Source of the DNA: Prochlorococcus sp. AG-402-B05
GTDB taxonomy: Bacteria > Cyanobacteriota > Cyanobacteriia > PCC-6307 > Cyanobiaceae
Direction of reading: 5' to 3'
Length of the DNA: 64,000 nucleotides
Assembly: GCA_003279635.1 (NCBI GenBank)
Contig: QCHK01000005.1
Span: forward strand, 49,444 to 113,443
Notes under the pieces: generated by a model
What the model was told of the DNA's origin: nothing
Database searches by the model: none
Seen by the model: only the letters and a program-made list of their open reading frames with translations
Position numbers and translations under genes: made by a program
Shown here: piece by piece, positions 1 to 9,780 of the stretch
Layout of the letters: each line of letters begins with the position of its first letter
Position numbering within the stretch: position 1 is the stretch's first letter

Positions 1-16
1 ATGATTTTCTGCTCTG

Positions 17-688
17 TTATCCAAAAAATAGAGGTTCATTTTTCTTGCTCCATGGTTCATTCTTTTTCATAACTATTGGATATTTCTCATGCGTAAAAAA
101 ATAATTTAACCAACAACATAAATATTGGATTTCATTGTTTTGGTTAAACTTTTTTATGTCAGCTATTCTAAATTGCCTTACAAATGGCCAGATAGCCCAA
201 TCAGCTAAGCTTTCTTTTGCATCAACAAGAAATAGCGATTTTCCTTCATTTGAAAATACTTTTAATCTTTCATTTAAAGATAAAAGTATTTTCATAGCTT
301 CAGAACGATGAGTTTCTGATTCTTCAATATTAAATCTAGATGCATATTTAAATCGATCCAAATGATATTTAAATGCAGTATCATTTATTTCTATAAGACT
401 CAATATTTGTTTTGAAATATCATTATCACTACCACAACAAAATAATTCATGCATATTCGATTTTTTGATACTCCAGATCATTATTTCTAGGCTCTCATCA
501 ATTACTTTATTTAAACTAGTCTTTAATACAGGTACAGTTGCTTTTTTAGAAATTTGAATTAATTCAATAGGCTTGTTCTTTAGTTCGACCTCTCTTAACT
601 CCACTACCTGATTGGTATTTAATAAAGCCCATCTAGCTCTAATTGCGTAAGGACATCGTCTAAAGCTATATAGAATATTGTGCTTCAT
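17..688 (-). CDS. glutathione S-transferase-like protein
   Basis: ORF; N-terminal thioredoxin-fold motif YSFRRCPYAIRARWAL and VPVL...DESLEIM typical of GSTs. Confidence 0.8.
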   Translation of the reverse strand: MKHNILYSFRRCPYAIRARWALLNTNQVVELREVELKNKPIELIQISKKATVPVLKTSLNKVIDESLEIMIWSIKKSNMHELFCCGSDNDISKQILSLIEINDTAFKYHLDRFKYASRFNIEESETHRSEAMKILLSLNERLKVFSNEGKSLFLVDAKESLADWAIWPFVRQFRIADIKKFNQNNEIQYLCCWLNYFFTHEKYPIVMKKNEPWSKKNEPLFFG

Positions 689-857
689 AATTTTCCTGTT
701 AAAATCATCTTATCCCTTATGCCTAGTTATGATTAGTCATTAGTATTCATCGCAATAGAATATGCTTCACAAGTATATTCTTTATGGTTTTCTTTGGAAA
801 TTATATTTTACTATTAAAATATATTCCATTCGCTTCATTTTTCAAGAAAATTAAATT

Positions 858-1418
858 ATGTCAGGATTTGTTTATTTAATGAAAAATGGTGATTTATATA
901 AACTTGGATGTACCACTAATTTGAAAAGTGAGGCGAGTAAAATGAAACCAGGTGAAATAATTTCTTCTTTCAAAACTAATGATCCAAAATCTTTTGAAGT
1001 AAGATTGCTAAGGCTTTATAAGAAAAAAAGAATTCCGGATACGAACTATTTTCGTCTATCTGAATCAGAAGTTAATAATTGTAAAAAACATTTAGAAGGC
1101 AAAAGTAATTTTCCAAAAAGCTTAAATGATGAGTTAAGAATTGGATTAAATGGATCTTTGTTTTTCGGGGCTATAACTTTTCTGATTTCATTTCTTATTA
1201 ATAAGATGTTTATATTTAGTTTTTCTCTGTCAATATTATTTTCCTCTCTCCCTATGTGGTCGCTTGCAATTCTTGGTAGCTTTGGAGGTTATGATGCTGA
1301 TGATCTTACACTTTTCTCGACAGTTTCTAATAGATTTAAAGGTCTTTTGATAGCTATCTCTATGATTTCAGTTTCATATGTTCTATATACCTTTTCTCGC
1401 TTTGTAATTACTTTTTAA
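858..1418 (+). CDS. GIY-YIG/T5orf172-like N-terminal domain protein with C-terminal transmembrane segments
   Basis: MSGFVYLMKNGDLYKLGCTTNLKSEAS..., resembles T5orf172/GIY-YIG nuclease fold start; hydrophobic C-terminal half. Confidence 0.55.
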   Translation: MSGFVYLMKNGDLYKLGCTTNLKSEASKMKPGEIISSFKTNDPKSFEVRLLRLYKKKRIPDTNYFRLSESEVNNCKKHLEGKSNFPKSLNDELRIGLNGSLFFGAITFLISFLINKMFIFSFSLSILFSSLPMWSLAILGSFGGYDADDLTLFSTVSNRFKGLLIAISMISVSYVLYTFSRFVITF

Positions 1419-1517
1419 TCTAGACAATTATTTTTTATTTATATAATTTATAACTTCTTGCTCAATTATCAAATTGTAGCTATAAATATATTTAATAGGT
1501 AATGAGCTTAAGAAAGT

Positions 1518-1772
1518 ATGAACATTTCTGATTATCTTCAATTTTTAGAACCAATACAAGAACAGCTAAATAGGGTTTACTCAATTGCTTCATTGGCTCT
1601 TACAGTATTGGTTTGTTTATGGCTATTTAATTTTATAGTTGGTCTCATTCAAAGAACGTATTCAGTAGGTAAAGCAATAGGAGGGTTTTATAGAAACTAT
1701 TTTCATAAGTATCTCCGTCAGACAATTCTGGGAGTGTTGAATACATTAAAAAAAACTACTAATCCTATTTAA
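1518..1772 (+). CDS. small membrane protein, unknown
   Basis: ORF with one hydrophobic segment. Confidence 0.5.
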   Translation: MNISDYLQFLEPIQEQLNRVYSIASLALTVLVCLWLFNFIVGLIQRTYSVGKAIGGFYRNYFHKYLRQTILGVLNTLKKTTNPI

Positions 1773-1790
1773 AAAAATAAGATTTTTCTT

Positions 1791-2504
1791 CTAAATGTTT
1801 GTTTCAAGTTGACAATTTAGTGCGATTTCAAAAGGAATAGAACTGTTTGGTAAATCAAGCAAATTGGAGCAAATACTTGCAATATCATTTGCTTGTATCA
1901 TATCTTTTTTTGAAAAATGTTTTATTTCTTTTGCCATATCTGTATTGACCCAGCCTGGGCAAATAGCTGTAACTCTAATGCCTTTTTCCCATCCTTCATT
2001 TCTCATTGTTTGGCATAAGCTCATTAAAGCGAATTTACTCATTGAATATCCAGCTAAGTTACCTTTTGATCGTTTTCCACTCATTGACACTAATACAATA
2101 ATTCGTGCTGAATTACTTAGGGATAAATACTTCCAAGCATGTTTTGTTAGTATCCATGGTCCCATTACATTAACTTTCCATAGATCTTCAATATCTTTCA
2201 TTTCATTATCATTAAATAATAGATTTGTCCTTTTGAATATCCCAGCGCAATGAATAATAGTATCAACACTTTTAAAAGTTTCAAATGTTTTGTCTACCCA
2301 TATCTTTGATGAGTTTTGATCAGTTGCATCATAGTTGTGAACCATAAAACTATCTGAATTGTTTATTTTTGGATCTAATGGTGTATTAAATAAATTGTCT
2401 CTTTCTCTTACTCCTAAGCTTAATGAATGTCCTTGTTTAAGTAATTTTAATGCTATCGCTTTGCCTATACCTCTACTTGCTCCACTTATAAGAATTTTCC
2501 TCAT
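1791..2504 (-). CDS. short-chain dehydrogenase/reductase (SDR)
   Basis: GASRGIGKAIA, YSMSK motifs. Confidence 0.9.
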   Translation of the reverse strand: MRKILISGASRGIGKAIALKLLKQGHSLSLGVRERDNLFNTPLDPKINNSDSFMVHNYDATDQNSSKIWVDKTFETFKSVDTIIHCAGIFKRTNLLFNDNEMKDIEDLWKVNVMGPWILTKHAWKYLSLSNSARIIVLVSMSGKRSKGNLAGYSMSKFALMSLCQTMRNEGWEKGIRVTAICPGWVNTDMAKEIKHFSKKDMIQANDIASICSNLLDLPNSSIPFEIALNCQLETNI

Positions 2505-3787
2505 TTATTATTAACTAACAATGCTTTAAATAATAAATTTAATTCTCTACCATGCATATTCATTAATCCTTGTTTGATAGTCCAGGGTGATTTCCTAAAC
2601 ATCTTCCACATTGCGGATATTAGTTCTTTAATGCTAAGAGTATTTGTAAGGAATCCATACCATTGTTTATTAGGTAAACTAAAAAATTCTATGAAAAATC
2701 CTCTTAGTAACTTCTCTTCAAAGCGCATCAATTTTTCTAATCCAAATTTATAAATAGCTTGTTTTCTTCTAAGTTCTGATGGCCATAAGGTTTGCCATCC
2801 TTTTTTTGCTAATGAAGCTGAGGATGCTTTTGGGTCTTTCATTGCTAATGAAAGGGCTTTGGCGACTTTAGGAGCTCTTCTTAATAGGCTTCCAACCATG
2901 TATCCAGATGCAGGATGTACCATCCCAGCAGAACCGCCAAATCCAAGGACCGGCTGTGTTAGGTCAGGGATTGGCATGTTCATTGGCAGATATGAACCAT
3001 GCTCTTCATGATCAAGACTTTTTATTTCTAAACCCCGAGTCTCTAATCTTTTTTCCAGTCTTCTTTTTAACTCATCAAGAGATACTGGAGGAAATAGACC
3101 CAAGGATGTTTCTTCTAAGAAAAACTTCCCATTTCCCATATCCATAGCGTATAAAAATGTTGGAGCTTCTTTTCTCTCCTCTGGATTTAAATGGTCGCAA
3201 CGATAATCCATTAAAACAAATTGGCCTTTCTCCACAGGGGGTGCGCTGAACTCCCCTACGATTCCGTAACAAGTTTGAACGGCTACTGGTCCTTGGTTAG
3301 GAGACTTAATGAAAACAGGTTTGTAGCCAGTTGCATCAATTACTACCCGAGCATTAAGTTCCTTTCCACTAGACGTTTTAACTGTGCTGGTTAATTGATT
3401 GGTTTCTAAATTGACTGCTGATCCTTTATGCCATTCTATTTCAGCATTTTTGCATTGTTCTAACCAATAAGCTTGTAATTTGTTTTTATCAAAAAGACCA
3501 TAATCTCTATTGTGTTTAGTGATTTCATTCTTTTTAGAATTTGGATCCTTGTCTCCCTCCCCAAAATAACTAATGGTATTTACCCATCTATGTTCAAGTA
3601 AATGACTCAGACCAAGTTCGTCAACTTCTTCACCCCAAATCCCATACGTGAAGGGCCAAGGTTCCTCTGGCGATTGTTCAGATAAGATTTCAACATCTAA
3701 GTTCTCTATCGCTAATGCTGCCGCTATTGATAAAGCGCCTGGGCCTGAGCCTAGTACTAGAGCATCTTTTAATGCACTAGTACTCAT
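2501..3787 (-). CDS. crtL: lycopene cyclase (beta/epsilon type)
   Basis: FAD-binding N-terminus VLGSGPGALSIAAAL, PWPFTYGIWGEEVDELGL, GFGGSAGMVHPASGYMV. Confidence 0.85.
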   Translation of the reverse strand: MSTSALKDALVLGSGPGALSIAAALAIENLDVEILSEQSPEEPWPFTYGIWGEEVDELGLSHLLEHRWVNTISYFGEGDKDPNSKKNEITKHNRDYGLFDKNKLQAYWLEQCKNAEIEWHKGSAVNLETNQLTSTVKTSSGKELNARVVIDATGYKPVFIKSPNQGPVAVQTCYGIVGEFSAPPVEKGQFVLMDYRCDHLNPEERKEAPTFLYAMDMGNGKFFLEETSLGLFPPVSLDELKRRLEKRLETRGLEIKSLDHEEHGSYLPMNMPIPDLTQPVLGFGGSAGMVHPASGYMVGSLLRRAPKVAKALSLAMKDPKASSASLAKKGWQTLWPSELRRKQAIYKFGLEKLMRFEEKLLRGFFIEFFSLPNKQWYGFLTNTLSIKELISAMWKMFRKSPWTIKQGLMNMHGRELNLLFKALLVNNK

Positions 3788-4065
3788 GGCTTCGCTTGAG
3801 GAGCGTGGTTATTTTCTTTCTCTTGGAGTCGAAAAATAGGATTAAATTTCTTAGAATTAAATTTAGTTATTTGATTGCCTCCCAGGTTTACCACTTTAAA
3901 CACCAATGTCTATAGAATCAACAATAGCTCGTGATGGCATTAAGAATGAGTTGTATTAATGTTTTTTATCAACTTAAGTATTTATGAAGAGTTTTCTATT
4001 AAAAATTGAAATAATATACAATTTAATTTAATTCCATAATCATTTAATTTTAAAATTAGAAATTC

Positions 4066-5088
4066 ATGAAAGAAAAATCATATATTTTCAAAAGAGATAA
4101 ACCTTTAACTATTTTTATAACAGGTGGTTCATCGGGTATCGGTTTTCAAGCAGTTTTAAAATTAATTTCCCTTGGTCATAATATAATTATACCTTGTAAA
4201 AATATATCTCGAGCGAATGAAGTATTAACTAATTTATTTAATCATTCTTTAGATAAATCCTCTAACAAAGGAAAGATTTTCACTCCAATAATGGATCTTT
4301 CTGATTTGAATAGTATTGATTCTTTATGTTCTGAGGTTAAAAATAGACGTTGGAAAATTGATGTTTTAATTTTGAATGCTGGTCTTCAATATACAGGATC
4401 AAAAACACCTAGATGGTCCACTCAAGGAATAGAATTAACTTTTGCCGTTAACCATTTATCACATTTTTATCTGACACAAAAGATTTTACCTTTTATAGAT
4501 ATAAGCAATGATCCCAAAATAATTATTACTTCTTCAGAAGTTCATAATCCTAACAGTGGTGGAGGTAAAGTAGGAGCTAGGGCAAACTTAGGAAGCTTAA
4601 AAGGATTAGAATCTGGTGCAGGTTTTGAAATGATTGATGGAAATAAATTTAATGCAGATAAAGCATATAAAGATAGTAAATTATGTAATATAATGTTTGC
4701 AAGAAAGTTAAGTGATTATTTGATTAGCAGAAAATTATCAATACCAGTTATTGCATGGGCACCAGGCTTGGTTATCTCTAGAGATAACCAAGGCTTTTTT
4801 AGGTATAGCAGAAAATATAATCAATTAGGCCAAGTATTATTTGCTTTTTTAGCTAGAGATATTTTAAGAATAACAACATCAAATATAAATGCAGGTTTAC
4901 TTTTAAGTAATCTAGCTTTTTTATGTAAATATAGAAAACCTGGTTTCAATTATTATAGTAATAAAATTATTTCATCAGGTAAATTCATTTTTGAAGAGAC
5001 TGAAATCAGTAATGATGCTCAAAGAGGAGATTTATCAGATAATTTATGGGAGTTATCTCAATCCTTAATAAACAATTCACTTAAATAG
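4066..5088 (+). CDS. SDR family oxidoreductase (retinol dehydrogenase / protochlorophyllide reductase-like)
   Basis: FITGGSSGIGFQAV, LILNAGLQ, NHLSHFYLT motifs. Confidence 0.8.
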   Translation: MKEKSYIFKRDKPLTIFITGGSSGIGFQAVLKLISLGHNIIIPCKNISRANEVLTNLFNHSLDKSSNKGKIFTPIMDLSDLNSIDSLCSEVKNRRWKIDVLILNAGLQYTGSKTPRWSTQGIELTFAVNHLSHFYLTQKILPFIDISNDPKIIITSSEVHNPNSGGGKVGARANLGSLKGLESGAGFEMIDGNKFNADKAYKDSKLCNIMFARKLSDYLISRKLSIPVIAWAPGLVISRDNQGFFRYSRKYNQLGQVLFAFLARDILRITTSNINAGLLLSNLAFLCKYRKPGFNYYSNKIISSGKFIFEETEISNDAQRGDLSDNLWELSQSLINNSLK

Positions 5089-5116
5089 ATATCTTATCTA
5101 TTTAAGTGAATTGTTT
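5070..5116. terminator. bidirectional terminator-like hairpin, 22-bp perfect arms, 3-nt loop
   Basis: AAACAATTCACTTAAATAGATA / TATCTATTTAAGTGAATTGTTT read directly; spans the 3' ends of two convergent genes. Confidence 0.75.
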
Positions 5117-6110
5117 GTGTTGGATATGCGAAGTTAATATTTTCATTTTGGAATTTCTTCATGATCTCTAGATTAATTTCTTGCTGAGCTGACATTGCTA
5201 GAAGGTAATCACTTGTTGGAATGTAATAGACAAGTTCAAAATCAAGACTGCTCTTTGCGAATTCGATAAAATGACATCGGTCGAAGATCGCATTTTCAGT
5301 TTTATCAACGATATTTTTTATCAGCATAGGTATGCTTTTTGTTTGGTCATATGTGGTTTCATAGACAACACCTAACTTATGAACCAGTCTTCTTTTTTTC
5401 ATCTCAGCATAATTAGAGATTACTCCATTTGTGAGTCGGCTATTGCTCATTACTATTGCTTCTCCGTTTATACTTCTTAAGCGTGTTGATCTAACACCTA
5501 CTCTCTCAACTTTTGCCCAGATCCCATCAATATGAATAAACTGTCCACTTTGAAATGGTTTATCTAGGAGGATCGTTATGTATTCGAAAAACTCTTGAAC
5601 TGGTTCCTTTAAAGCAAGTCCAGCTCCTATACCTCCTGCACTTAAAAGAGCCCAAATGGCTGCCATTTGGACACCCATGTTTTGAAGGTAAAAAATAACT
5701 CCTAGACTCCAAACAGACGCCCCAACCATTGGACTAAGTGAACGAATCATTTCACTTATGGATTGATCATTAATTTTACTTGCCCATCTTTGTATTATTT
5801 TTAAAAATACTCTATTTATAAATCTGACAATATAAATAAGGCATAGAAACTTACTAATACCAATTAATGTCTTATCAACTATTCCACCAATTAGTAAGAC
5901 TTTCCATGCAACGATGAAACTTAGTATAAACCCTAAAGGTTTAATTATTTCAATTAAAAGTGTAGCTATGTAGTCATCAGTTTTGCTTTGAGTCGCAGAG
6001 GTTATTCTCCTTAAAACCTTTTTTAGGATTTTTGGACTCACCAAGGAAATAATGCAACCTACGCTAAAAGTAAGTAATGAAATAATTATGTTTTTATAAA
6101 AATCGTCCAT
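5094..6110 (-). CDS. MscS family mechanosensitive ion channel
   Basis: MscS-like domain GGIGAGLALKEPVQEFFEYITILLDKPFQSGQFI. Confidence 0.85.
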   Translation of the reverse strand: MDDFYKNIIISLLTFSVGCIISLVSPKILKKVLRRITSATQSKTDDYIATLLIEIIKPLGFILSFIVAWKVLLIGGIVDKTLIGISKFLCLIYIVRFINRVFLKIIQRWASKINDQSISEMIRSLSPMVGASVWSLGVIFYLQNMGVQMAAIWALLSAGGIGAGLALKEPVQEFFEYITILLDKPFQSGQFIHIDGIWAKVERVGVRSTRLRSINGEAIVMSNSRLTNGVISNYAEMKKRRLVHKLGVVYETTYDQTKSIPMLIKNIVDKTENAIFDRCHFIEFAKSSLDFELVYYIPTSDYLLAMSAQQEINLEIMKKFQNENINFAYPTQTIHLNR

Positions 6111-6175
6111 GATGTAAGATTGCTTTTCTTCAGACTGCCTGAAAAAATTGATTTGTCTAGATATTTTCTAATTAT

Positions 6176-6784
6176 TTAATTTGAAAATGAATTTTTTAAA
6201 ATTTTACTAACCTCCCTAAATTCTTTTCTATTAGAGGTCTTACATAATTCACATATTATACTTTCAGTTGTGGATGCAACTGCACCAGATAATATAAGCC
6301 TTAAAAAAGCAGTATCATTGTCCATTTCATTTCTACTTCCAATAGCATCTCTTGGGATTAAAATGTTTAATCCTTTTTGTAAAAGGTCCATCGATGTTTG
6401 AAGAACACATATATGACTCTCAATCCCACTAACTATAATATTTTTAAAATTATAATTATGAATATAATTAATAAAGTGCTTATTGTTCATACAACTAAAT
6501 TCCATTTTTTCAAATTTAGGATATTCATTATTATCTGATATAGATTCAAGAGTCTTCCCGAGTTTCAATGGATTTTGTTCCGTAATGGCGATACGAACAT
6601 TAAGTAACTTACAGGTATCAATAAGCTTTTTTATGTTAAATATTAATTGTTGATTGCCTTTTATATTCTTTATAAGCTTTTGTTGCATATCTACTATAAG
6701 TAATAATGTTTCATCCTCTACTATTATTTTATTATTATTATTCGCATTGATTAGATTTGGATTTTTTTTTAAGAATTGATCCAT
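6176..6784 (-). CDS. isochorismatase family cysteine hydrolase
   Basis: LLIVDMQQKL, VSGIESHICVLQTSMDL. Confidence 0.85.
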   Translation of the reverse strand: MDQFLKKNPNLINANNNNKIIVEDETLLLIVDMQQKLIKNIKGNQQLIFNIKKLIDTCKLLNVRIAITEQNPLKLGKTLESISDNNEYPKFEKMEFSCMNNKHFINYIHNYNFKNIIVSGIESHICVLQTSMDLLQKGLNILIPRDAIGSRNEMDNDTAFLRLILSGAVASTTESIICELCKTSNRKEFREVSKILKNSFSN

Positions 6785-6920
6785 CTTAGAATTTCTTTCT
6801 GCTTATCTAAATATAAATCATCTAATAAATTTAGACATAATTTTTATCGAAAAAAATTTAAATAAGCTTTCCTTTTGTTGCGAGCTGTTCTCATTACGCT
6901 ATACTATTGAGAAAGCCAAG

Positions 6921-7385
6921 TTGATATTGATTTCTCCCCCTTCCTATCGAAGTCATCCTTCTCCTTTTGAATCTGGCCTTCGTTCAGATGGTAAAAGAAT
7001 GACCCCTCAAAGGAAAAAGGTTCTTTCTTTGTTTGAAGAGATTGGCTCTGGAATCCATCTCAGTGCGGAGGAGGTACATTCCAAGTTAACAATTTCTGGG
7101 GAGAAGGTTTCTCTTGCGACTATTTACAGAACTTTAAGACTCTTGGTCAAGATGACCTTCCTTAATGAACTTGATTTAAGTGAGGGAGGAAATAGGTTCG
7201 AATTGCTTAGTCATGACCATCCAGATCATCATCATTTGATTTGTATTCGTTGTGGTAGAACAGAAGAGTTTGAAAATAATAATGTTATTAATGCTGGTAA
7301 AGAAGCAGCTACAAACTTTGGATTTAAATTATTGGAGTCATCGTTAAACGTGAGGGCATTATGTCCAAAGTGTTCTAACAAATAA
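6921..7385 (+). CDS. Fur family transcriptional regulator
   Basis: MTPQRKKVLSLF, SLATIYRTLRLL, HHHLICIRCG. Confidence 0.9.
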   Translation: MILISPPSYRSHPSPFESGLRSDGKRMTPQRKKVLSLFEEIGSGIHLSAEEVHSKLTISGEKVSLATIYRTLRLLVKMTFLNELDLSEGGNRFELLSHDHPDHHHLICIRCGRTEEFENNNVINAGKEAATNFGFKLLESSLNVRALCPKCSNK

Positions 7386-7393
7386 AACTTTTT

Positions 7394-8338
7394 TTAAGTT
7401 AATTCTCCACCACAACTTGAACCAGCTCCAGCAGTACATCCAAAGCAATGATTCCCTATTGAAATAGGATTATTCTTTAAAGAGACAAGTGGAATCAATA
7501 GATCATTCAAATGCTTCACTTTACCATTTCTCTTCATTCCAAGTTGTTGGTTGAAATCACAATCATATAAATAACCTTTCCAATCAACACTAAGAGTTGA
7601 TCTACACATTACTGAATTAAGATTTCCTGGATTATGATTATCTTTGAGTAATTTATTATACTCTTCTAGTTTTCCAATTATCTTTAAATAGTTCTCATAT
7701 CTATTAATTGGCATATTCGCAATAACATATAAATTCGAGAAAAAAATACCATACCTTTCTTTTAGTTCTCGTCTATAAGTATCTTCTAGCTCTTTTTGAG
7801 ATGGTGGAAGTTGTGGTGTACTTGGATTATAGACTAGATTCAAAAGCAGACCTTTATCTTTTATGCCGTAACCTAAATTGTTAAGCTGTTTAAGAGCTAA
7901 TATACTTTTTTCAAAAACACCTTTTCCTCGTTGTTTGTCTACATTGCCTTCTAGATAACAAGGAAGTGATGCAGTTATTTGTACTTTATTTGATGATAAA
8001 AAACCTGCTAAACTTTCGTAACCTGGCTCTTTAAGTATTGTTAAATTACATCTGTCCATTACTTCAACATTAAGACTACGTACTTCTATTACTAATTGTT
8101 TGAATTTAGGATGAAGCTCGGGGGCTCCTCCGGTAATATCTAGAAGCTTAATATTGTTAGCTTTGATGACTTTAGGTATAAGATGTATAATTTCATCGCT
8201 CATCATTTCTGTTCTGCTTGGACTAGAATCAACGTGACAATGATTGCAGGCTTGATTACATTTATAACCTATGTTTACTTGCAAAGTATCAAGATAGTCT
8301 CTTTTGATTTTTGGGAATTTTTTTTTAGTTATCTCCAT
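7394..8338 (-). CDS. arsS: arsenosugar biosynthesis radical SAM protein ArsS-like
   Basis: NIGYKCNQACNHCHVDSSPSRTE radical SAM CxxxCxxC and C-terminal DUF3641-like HCFGCTAGAGSSCGG. Confidence 0.85.
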   Translation of the reverse strand: MEITKKKFPKIKRDYLDTLQVNIGYKCNQACNHCHVDSSPSRTEMMSDEIIHLIPKVIKANNIKLLDITGGAPELHPKFKQLVIEVRSLNVEVMDRCNLTILKEPGYESLAGFLSSNKVQITASLPCYLEGNVDKQRGKGVFEKSILALKQLNNLGYGIKDKGLLLNLVYNPSTPQLPPSQKELEDTYRRELKERYGIFFSNLYVIANMPINRYENYLKIIGKLEEYNKLLKDNHNPGNLNSVMCRSTLSVDWKGYLYDCDFNQQLGMKRNGKVKHLNDLLIPLVSLKNNPISIGNHCFGCTAGAGSSCGGELT

Positions 8339-8402
8339 AAAAATCTATATATAAAAAACATCATATGTCATTATAGTTAAAATATTTATTTAAGTGTGAA
8401 TT

Positions 8403-9617
8403 TTACAAATTTTTCACTAATAAGCTAAAAGTTAATTGTTTAAACCACTCAATATATTCTTTTGGACCATCATTAATAATCATATTGAATTTTAAATCAT
8501 CATTAGGATCACTAACTCCTTTCATATCAGTTCCATTTATTCTTGGTCTTAATACCTGATCGTTGCAGCTGTTAACAAATATAACTTGATTATCTTTCTT
8601 ATATGATTCTCCCAGCCTTTGGATCAATGTTAAGAAACCTCGATCACTTCCACCTCTTAACCAAGAATTATCTTTATTATCTTTAACCGAGGTTACTGTA
8701 TCGCCAACACCTACTAGAAGTGGCATTTGTTCGTGCGGTATTTTATCTCTGCAAAGCTTTATTAATTGAGCATGTGTCTTTGGAGCATTCCTGACATTGA
8801 AGTTTTCACCGAATGGATAAACGCCAGTTTTATTTGCTATGTATTTATTTAATAGAAATAAAAGGCCTGCTTCTTTTATTGCCCCTTTGATAATGAACTG
8901 AATATCTGTTGTTCCAAATTCATTTTGAGTTGAATATTTCATTATTTCTCTGCCATCTCTTATTCCTAGATTTGGCATCAAATGTAGATAAAAAGAATTA
9001 TCTAAGCCAACATTTTTAGATTCTTCTAGCAAATCATTCATTATTTTTTCCATAATCAATTGCAAATCTTTAACTTTTTGGAAATCATTTTTAACGTAGC
9101 TAAAGATTTCATTAAAGTTTAACGTAGGTGTAAAGCGTGTATCACATACAGCCACATCAATTAATTTATTTCTTTTCTCATTTGAAAGGTTTGGTAAGAA
9201 TTTTTTTAATTCATTAGTTAACATATATCTCATCATCTTTGGAACTTCTGCTAAAAAGTTAATCTCATTATCTTTGAGCCCTGGATGAGATAAATTACTA
9301 AATCTATCTTGATACTCAACTCCACATGCTGCAAGGCCAGGTAAGTAAAAGCCATTTTCTTTTGCAGTTATTTTCGAATTAAGTGCTTTTTCTACTAAAC
9401 GATTAACGCCTCTTTTGCCTTCATGCTCCCCGCAGGTTAGAACTGCAAACTTCTCTCTTAATCTTGAAACGTCCTTCACATATTCTTTGTTGATCTCTCT
9501 TTGGAGTGGGTCTTGAACTAGTGAGATACAAACGCCGTCAAGATCCTGAACTATTAGAATATTTTGTTCGTTTATTATAGTGTTAATAACTTCTTCTTTC
9601 ATCTTAAATATTTTCAT
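8403..9617 (-). CDS. stpA: glucosylglycerol-3-phosphatase-like protein (StpA family)
   Basis: IVQDLDGVCISLVQDPL HAD-like motif and overall StpA-like sequence. Confidence 0.7.
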   Translation of the reverse strand: MKIFKMKEEVINTIINEQNILIVQDLDGVCISLVQDPLQREINKEYVKDVSRLREKFAVLTCGEHEGKRGVNRLVEKALNSKITAKENGFYLPGLAACGVEYQDRFSNLSHPGLKDNEINFLAEVPKMMRYMLTNELKKFLPNLSNEKRNKLIDVAVCDTRFTPTLNFNEIFSYVKNDFQKVKDLQLIMEKIMNDLLEESKNVGLDNSFYLHLMPNLGIRDGREIMKYSTQNEFGTTDIQFIIKGAIKEAGLLFLLNKYIANKTGVYPFGENFNVRNAPKTHAQLIKLCRDKIPHEQMPLLVGVGDTVTSVKDNKDNSWLRGGSDRGFLTLIQRLGESYKKDNQVIFVNSCNDQVLRPRINGTDMKGVSDPNDDLKFNMIINDGPKEYIEWFKQLTFSLLVKNL

Positions 9618-9780
9618 AAAAGAAGCCTTTAAATATTAGTTTACTCTAGTTCAAAGGAAGATACACTTTCTTGATAGTTATTGTTCTTAAATAATTATAT
9701 AGATATATATTCAGTATAGTAAAATCTATTTATAAAAGTTTCTAATTATTGTATATAATGTAATTGAATGAAAATAAACT

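Noticed and set aside
1864-2253. 129-aa plus-strand ORF
   Set aside because: Antisense to a convincing SDR gene (1791-2504); shadow ORF.
2908-3147. Plus/minus ORFs at 2908-3147, 3075-3272, 3648-3839
   Set aside because: Overlap the lycopene cyclase in other frames; no family signal.
6888-6913. TTCTCA-14-TGAGAA repeat near fur start as an autoregulatory box
   Set aside because: Short arms and no match to a Fur/PerR/Zur consensus I can defend.
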